NCBI GenBank assembly: GCA_964528735.1
Contig: CAZGUV010000004.1
Coordinates: 1 to 64,000, forward strand
Length of the DNA stretch: 64,000 nt
Direction of reading: 5' to 3'
Source: CAYNND01 sp964528735
GTDB lineage: Bacteria > Patescibacteriota > Minisyncoccia > Phycocordibacterales > UBA2100
How positions within the stretch are numbered: position 1 is the first letter of the stretch; each line of letters opens with the position of its first letter. The position numbers and the translations under genes are program-made. The notes under the pieces were generated by a model that saw only the letters and a list, made by a program, of their open reading frames with translations, had not been told where the DNA came from and ran no database searches. Below, piece after piece: positions 61,890 to 64,000 of the stretch.

Positions 61890-61926
61890 TGCTTCAGTGT
61901 ACCATAGTTTCAAACCTCACAAGAAG

Positions 61927-62811
61927 CTAGTACCCAGCGTTTTTGAGTGATTCAATAAAGTCTTCCAGTTCGCCATCAAGAATCGCCTCAGGGTCGCGAT
62001 GTTCAAAATCAGTACGATGGTCCTTTACTAATTGGTACGGATGAAGCACGTATGAACGAATCTGGTTACCCCACTCGATGTCTGCATCTCCTGTCTTTGA
62101 CAGACCTGCCTCCTCACGCTTACGAGCCTCTTCCTGCTTAAGAAATAATTTTCCGCGAAGCATCTCCATCGCCTTTTCTTTGTTGTCTGCCTGGCTGCGT
62201 TCGTTTGTTGCCTTCACTTCAATACCTGTTGGCTTGTGCACTATTCGAACCGCTGTCTCTACTTTGTTAACGTTCTGCCCTCCTGGACCGCCACCACGCG
62301 CAGTCGTAATTTCAACATCCTCAGGACGGATAACAATCGCTGCGGTCGGAGGCAACACAGGCATCACTTCCACAAGAGAAAATGAAGTTTGGCGCTTCCC
62401 TTGCGCATTAAAGGGCGAGATACGTACAAGTCGATGCACTCCTGATTCATTTTTGAGTTTTCCATAGGCACCATTCCCTCGAATTTCTATACCGATGTTG
62501 CGGTAACCCGCTGACGACTGATTTTCAAAAAGGCGGACAGTGGCATACCCATTTCGTTCCGCAAATCGCGAGTACATACGCGCGAGCATCGCCGTAAAAT
62601 CTTCTGCATCATCCCCCCCTGCACCCGAGTAGAGTGAGACAATAGCAGATCCCTTATCATACTTTCCTACACCCGAGAGCTCTTCTTTCAGTGATTGATA
62701 GCGTGCAACCTCTTCTTGGGCTTTATGCTTGTCATTCCAAAAATCAGCACTCGACATTGCTGATTCAATCATTTCCAATTCCTTTTGTATGTCTTCTTTT
62801 GTTCGTGTCAT
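61927..62811 (-). CDS. prfB: Peptide chain release factor 2, shortened
   Basis: 294 residues, about 70 fewer than typical RF2. It has the RF2 codon-recognition SPF (VRISPFNAQGKRQTSF), and GGGPGGQNVNKVETAVRI with the GGQ. SADFWNDKHKAQEEV lies near residue 20 and joins almost directly to GAGGDDAEDF, so most of domain 1 is missing. There is no programmed frameshift: the gene starts at an ATG directly after tRNA-Thr(CGT), whose encoded CCA shares its last A with that ATG. Reads UGA and UAA stops. Confidence 0.95.
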   Translation of the reverse strand: MTRTKEDIQKELEMIESAMSSADFWNDKHKAQEEVARYQSLKEELSGVGKYDKGSAIVSLYSGAGGDDAEDFTAMLARMYSRFAERNGYATVRLFENQSSAGYRNIGIEIRGNGAYGKLKNESGVHRLVRISPFNAQGKRQTSFSLVEVMPVLPPTAAIVIRPEDVEITTARGGGPGGQNVNKVETAVRIVHKPTGIEVKATNERSQADNKEKAMEMLRGKLFLKQEEARKREEAGLSKTGDADIEWGNQIRSYVLHPYQLVKDHRTDFEHRDPEAILDGELEDFIESLKNAGY

Positions 62812-62886
62812 GGAGCCGAAGGCGAGATTTGAACTCGCGACCTACCCCTTACGAAGGGGTTGCTCTACCAACTGAGCTACTTCGGC
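62811..62886 (-). tRNA. tRNA-Thr (anticodon CGT), CCA encoded
   Basis: Acceptor GCCGAAG/CTTCGGC, D arm AGCTCAGTTGGTAGAGC, anticodon stem ACCCC/GGGGT with loop TTCGTAA (anticodon CGT), T arm GCGAG-TTCAAAT-CTCGC, discriminator T, CCA. The final A (62811) is also the A of the prfB ATG, so 3' processing and prfB translation compete for the same transcript. Confidence 0.96.
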
Positions 62887-62969
62887 ATTGTACTACATGT
62901 GATTATATTGCCTAGAGAAGGCGTATTGTACACAATACACTGCGATTTTGTATGATACCATCAAGCGTA

Positions 62970-63194
62970 ATGACTGGAAGAAAACGGATTCGTATACCAA
63001 AAAAGATAAAGGAAGCAATTATAACGGTGGTTGGGGTTGTCCTCGTATGGCGTGGTATCTGGCTTATCCTCGATGCACTCGATAAGTGGTTTTTCGGGGG
63101 AAACCATTTCATAACAGGTGTTATTGGTTTTATCGCTGGGCTTGCACTGCTCTACTATCTCGATAACGACCTCGAGGAGTTGCGTGTACTCTAA
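62970..63194 (+). CDS. Small membrane protein
   Basis: 74 residues: basic N-terminus (MTGRKRIRIPKKIKEA) and two helices (ITVVGVVLVWRGIWLILDAL, ITGVIGFIAGLALLYYL). No family recognised. TATGAT lies 13 bases before the ATG, so the leader would be only a few bases. Located between the two tRNA-Thr genes. Confidence 0.72.
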   Translation: MTGRKRIRIPKKIKEAIITVVGVVLVWRGIWLILDALDKWFFGGNHFITGVIGFIAGLALLYYLDNDLEELRVL

Positions 63195-63205
63195 TACATA
63201 CTCGT

Positions 63206-63316
63206 GAGCCGAAGGCCGGGATTGGCGCAGCTCACTAATTCGCTTTGCTCATAAGTGGCCCCTGCCCGACCTCGACCGTTTTGATTACAAAACATGTCTC
63301 CGGTTTTCAATCCCGC
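63206..63316. repeat. tRNA-Thr-derived element with opposed 3'-end copies and central palindrome
   Basis: Left end GAGCCGAAGGCCGGGATTG repeats the tRNA-Thr(GGT) 3' end exactly (63348-63366); right end CCGGTTTTCAATCCCGC (63300-63316) matches its T arm in the opposite orientation. GTTTTG-ATTA-CAAAAC (63278-63293) sits between. Same design as the element beside tRNA-Gln. No reading frame. Confidence 0.7.
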
Positions 63317-63342
63317 ACAGACAGTACGAAGGTACTGTCTTC
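63317..63342 (-). terminator. Hairpin after tRNA-Thr(GGT)
   Basis: AGACAGTAC/GTACTGTCT nine-base-pair stem with a 4-base loop. No clear T-tract, so it may be a processing or weak termination hairpin. Confidence 0.5.
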
Positions 63343-63349
63343 TTCTCAG

Positions 63350-63422
63350 AGCCGAAGGCCGGGATTGAACCGGCGACCCCGTCCTTACCATGGACGTGCT
63401 CTACCAACTGAGCTACTTCGGC
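63350..63422 (-). tRNA. tRNA-Thr (anticodon GGT)
   Basis: Acceptor GCCGAAG/CTTCGGC, D arm AGCTCAGTTGGTAGAGC, anticodon stem CGTCC/GGACG with loop ATGGTAA (anticodon GGT), T arm GCCGG-TTCAATC-CCGGC, discriminator T. CCA is not encoded, in contrast to tRNA-Thr(CGT) 460 bases away. Confidence 0.96.
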
Positions 63423-63504
63423 GTATTGTCGCGACAGACTACCACAGGTTCTTCAGAGAAAAAAGTGAGAGCACCGCTGCTATCGTGTGCGTAGCGTGGA
63501 GATC

Positions 63505-63993
63505 TTATACAAGCAACTTCTGTTCTAACTCAGCGCGCTTTCCACTCAACAAAAGGCGCATGATGGCGCGCGCCACATCATCGCTTGAAGTGAACTCCTC
63601 GCTGCACACACACTGAACAAACTCGTCAAATGACATGAGGCGCATTTCAATCTTTTCTCCAGCGTCAAGTGATGGTTCTTGTGTTTTCTTACAGCCACGC
63701 GCAATAAATGTGTATACAGTCCATTCCATTTTTGAGACTGGACGATCTTCAAACCAGAGCTCAATTGATTCTGCTGAATACCCCGTCTCCTCAAGTAGCT
63801 CACGTATCGCACCATCGCGTGGTGATTCGCCATCTACATCAAGACGTCCACCTGGAATACTCATCACCGCTTCGCTCATATCAGGTTGTTGTTCATTGAG
63901 CATAACAATCTTTTTGTCATCAGTGACTGCAATCACCTGCACTGTGTCAGGTCGTCTGAGCCGCTCAAATGTTTGCGATGTGCCATCGAACAT
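63505..63993 (-). CDS. NUDIX hydrolase (start near window edge)
   Basis: 162 residues from an ATG 7 bases inside the window; the frame is open to the edge, so the true start may lie outside. Nudix box: GGRLDVDGESPRDGAIRELL then EETGY, with six rather than five residues between the first Gly and Glu. ADP-ribose-pyrophosphatase-like layout (SIPGGRLD). Hydrolyses nucleoside diphosphate derivatives; substrate not readable. Confidence 0.88.
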   Translation of the reverse strand: MFDGTSQTFERLRRPDTVQVIAVTDDKKIVMLNEQQPDMSEAVMSIPGGRLDVDGESPRDGAIRELLEETGYSAESIELWFEDRPVSKMEWTVYTFIARGCKKTQEPSLDAGEKIEMRLMSFDEFVQCVCSEEFTSSDDVARAIMRLLLSGKRAELEQKLLV

Positions 63994-64000
63994 CGTCTGT

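Noticed and set aside
62811..62960. Programmed +1 frameshift start for prfB upstream of the ATG
   Set aside because: Upstream sequence is a complete tRNA gene and contains no CTTTGA-like slip site or RF2 N-terminal coding.
1..64000. CRISPR arrays, insertion sequences, transposases, phage genes
   Set aside because: No regularly spaced repeats and no recognisable transposase, integrase or Cas protein were seen.

Overview
The window is one dense stretch of bacterial chromosome with roughly 70 protein genes, three tRNA genes and almost no free space. Gene content points to a member of the Candidate Phyla Radiation (Patescibacteria), most likely the Parcubacteria group. The evidence is many short proteins with one N-terminal membrane anchor and a small outer domain (META, Gmad2, MliC-like, FMN-binding, Kazal-like, DUF922), a shortened RF2, many unfamiliar small genes, and an N-run typical of a scaffolded metagenome assembly. 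This is inference from family content; no rRNA or phylogenetic marker was compared. TGA is used as a stop (for example the 34.6-36.4 kb and 32.3-32.7 kb genes) and both RF1 and RF2 are present, so the genetic code looks standard.

Layout. 0-9.4 kb: rmuC (cut by the window edge), a Ca2+-type P-type ATPase, yqeY, an HNH protein, an ABC exporter interrupted by a 10-N gap, an MFS transporter, TsaC/Sua5, prfA and rpmE2. 9.4-16 kb: a coiled-coil lytic transglycosylase, L25, a 22-residue Lys-rich peptide gene, VKOR, a NagZ-like hydrolase, a SIMPL protein, DUF2585, and a junction where a 5'-truncated YibE/F gene meets a 5'-truncated gene of the other strand; then a ZIP transporter. 16-21.6 kb: serB, a double D-Ala-D-Ala ligase, serA and serC, all on the minus strand, which together give the phosphorylated serine pathway. 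21.6-32.7 kb: FAD enzymes, a ferric-reductase-like protein, DedA, small membrane proteins, and proB behind a T-box riboswitch. 32.7-47.3 kb: a long run of membrane-anchored or exported proteins, a DipZ-like thiol-disulfide protein, an SPFH protein and tRNA-Gln. 47.3-56 kb: a cyclophilin, EngB, a DsbA-like oxidase, copper/metal-type membrane proteins, and queA/C39-like peptidase/tgt. 56-64 kb: CapA, patatin, MsrA, PyrG, FtsX, FtsE, prfB and two tRNA-Thr genes.

The most general pattern is promoter placement. At about 40 genes a -10 hexamer of TANNNT form (mostly TATACT or TACACT) ends 5-8 bases, usually exactly 6, before the start codon. Transcription would then begin at or next to the start codon, so most mRNAs should be leaderless. 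The pattern decides many of the starts used here. Clear exceptions with real leaders are the T-box before proB and an 89-residue membrane protein gene at 29.1 kb with a near-consensus sigma-70 promoter.

The most unusual sequence structures are two 115-127 bp elements beside tRNA-Gln and tRNA-Thr(GGT). Each is bounded by opposed copies of the neighbouring tRNA's own 3' end and carries a central GTTTTG...CAAAAC palindrome. In addition, the start codon of prfB shares its A with the encoded CCA end of tRNA-Thr(CGT). Thiol redox outside the membrane is well served: VKOR, a CPPC DsbA-like protein and a CcdA-thioredoxin fusion are all present. FtsEX and a coiled-coil lytic transglycosylase may form a division-linked wall hydrolase system.
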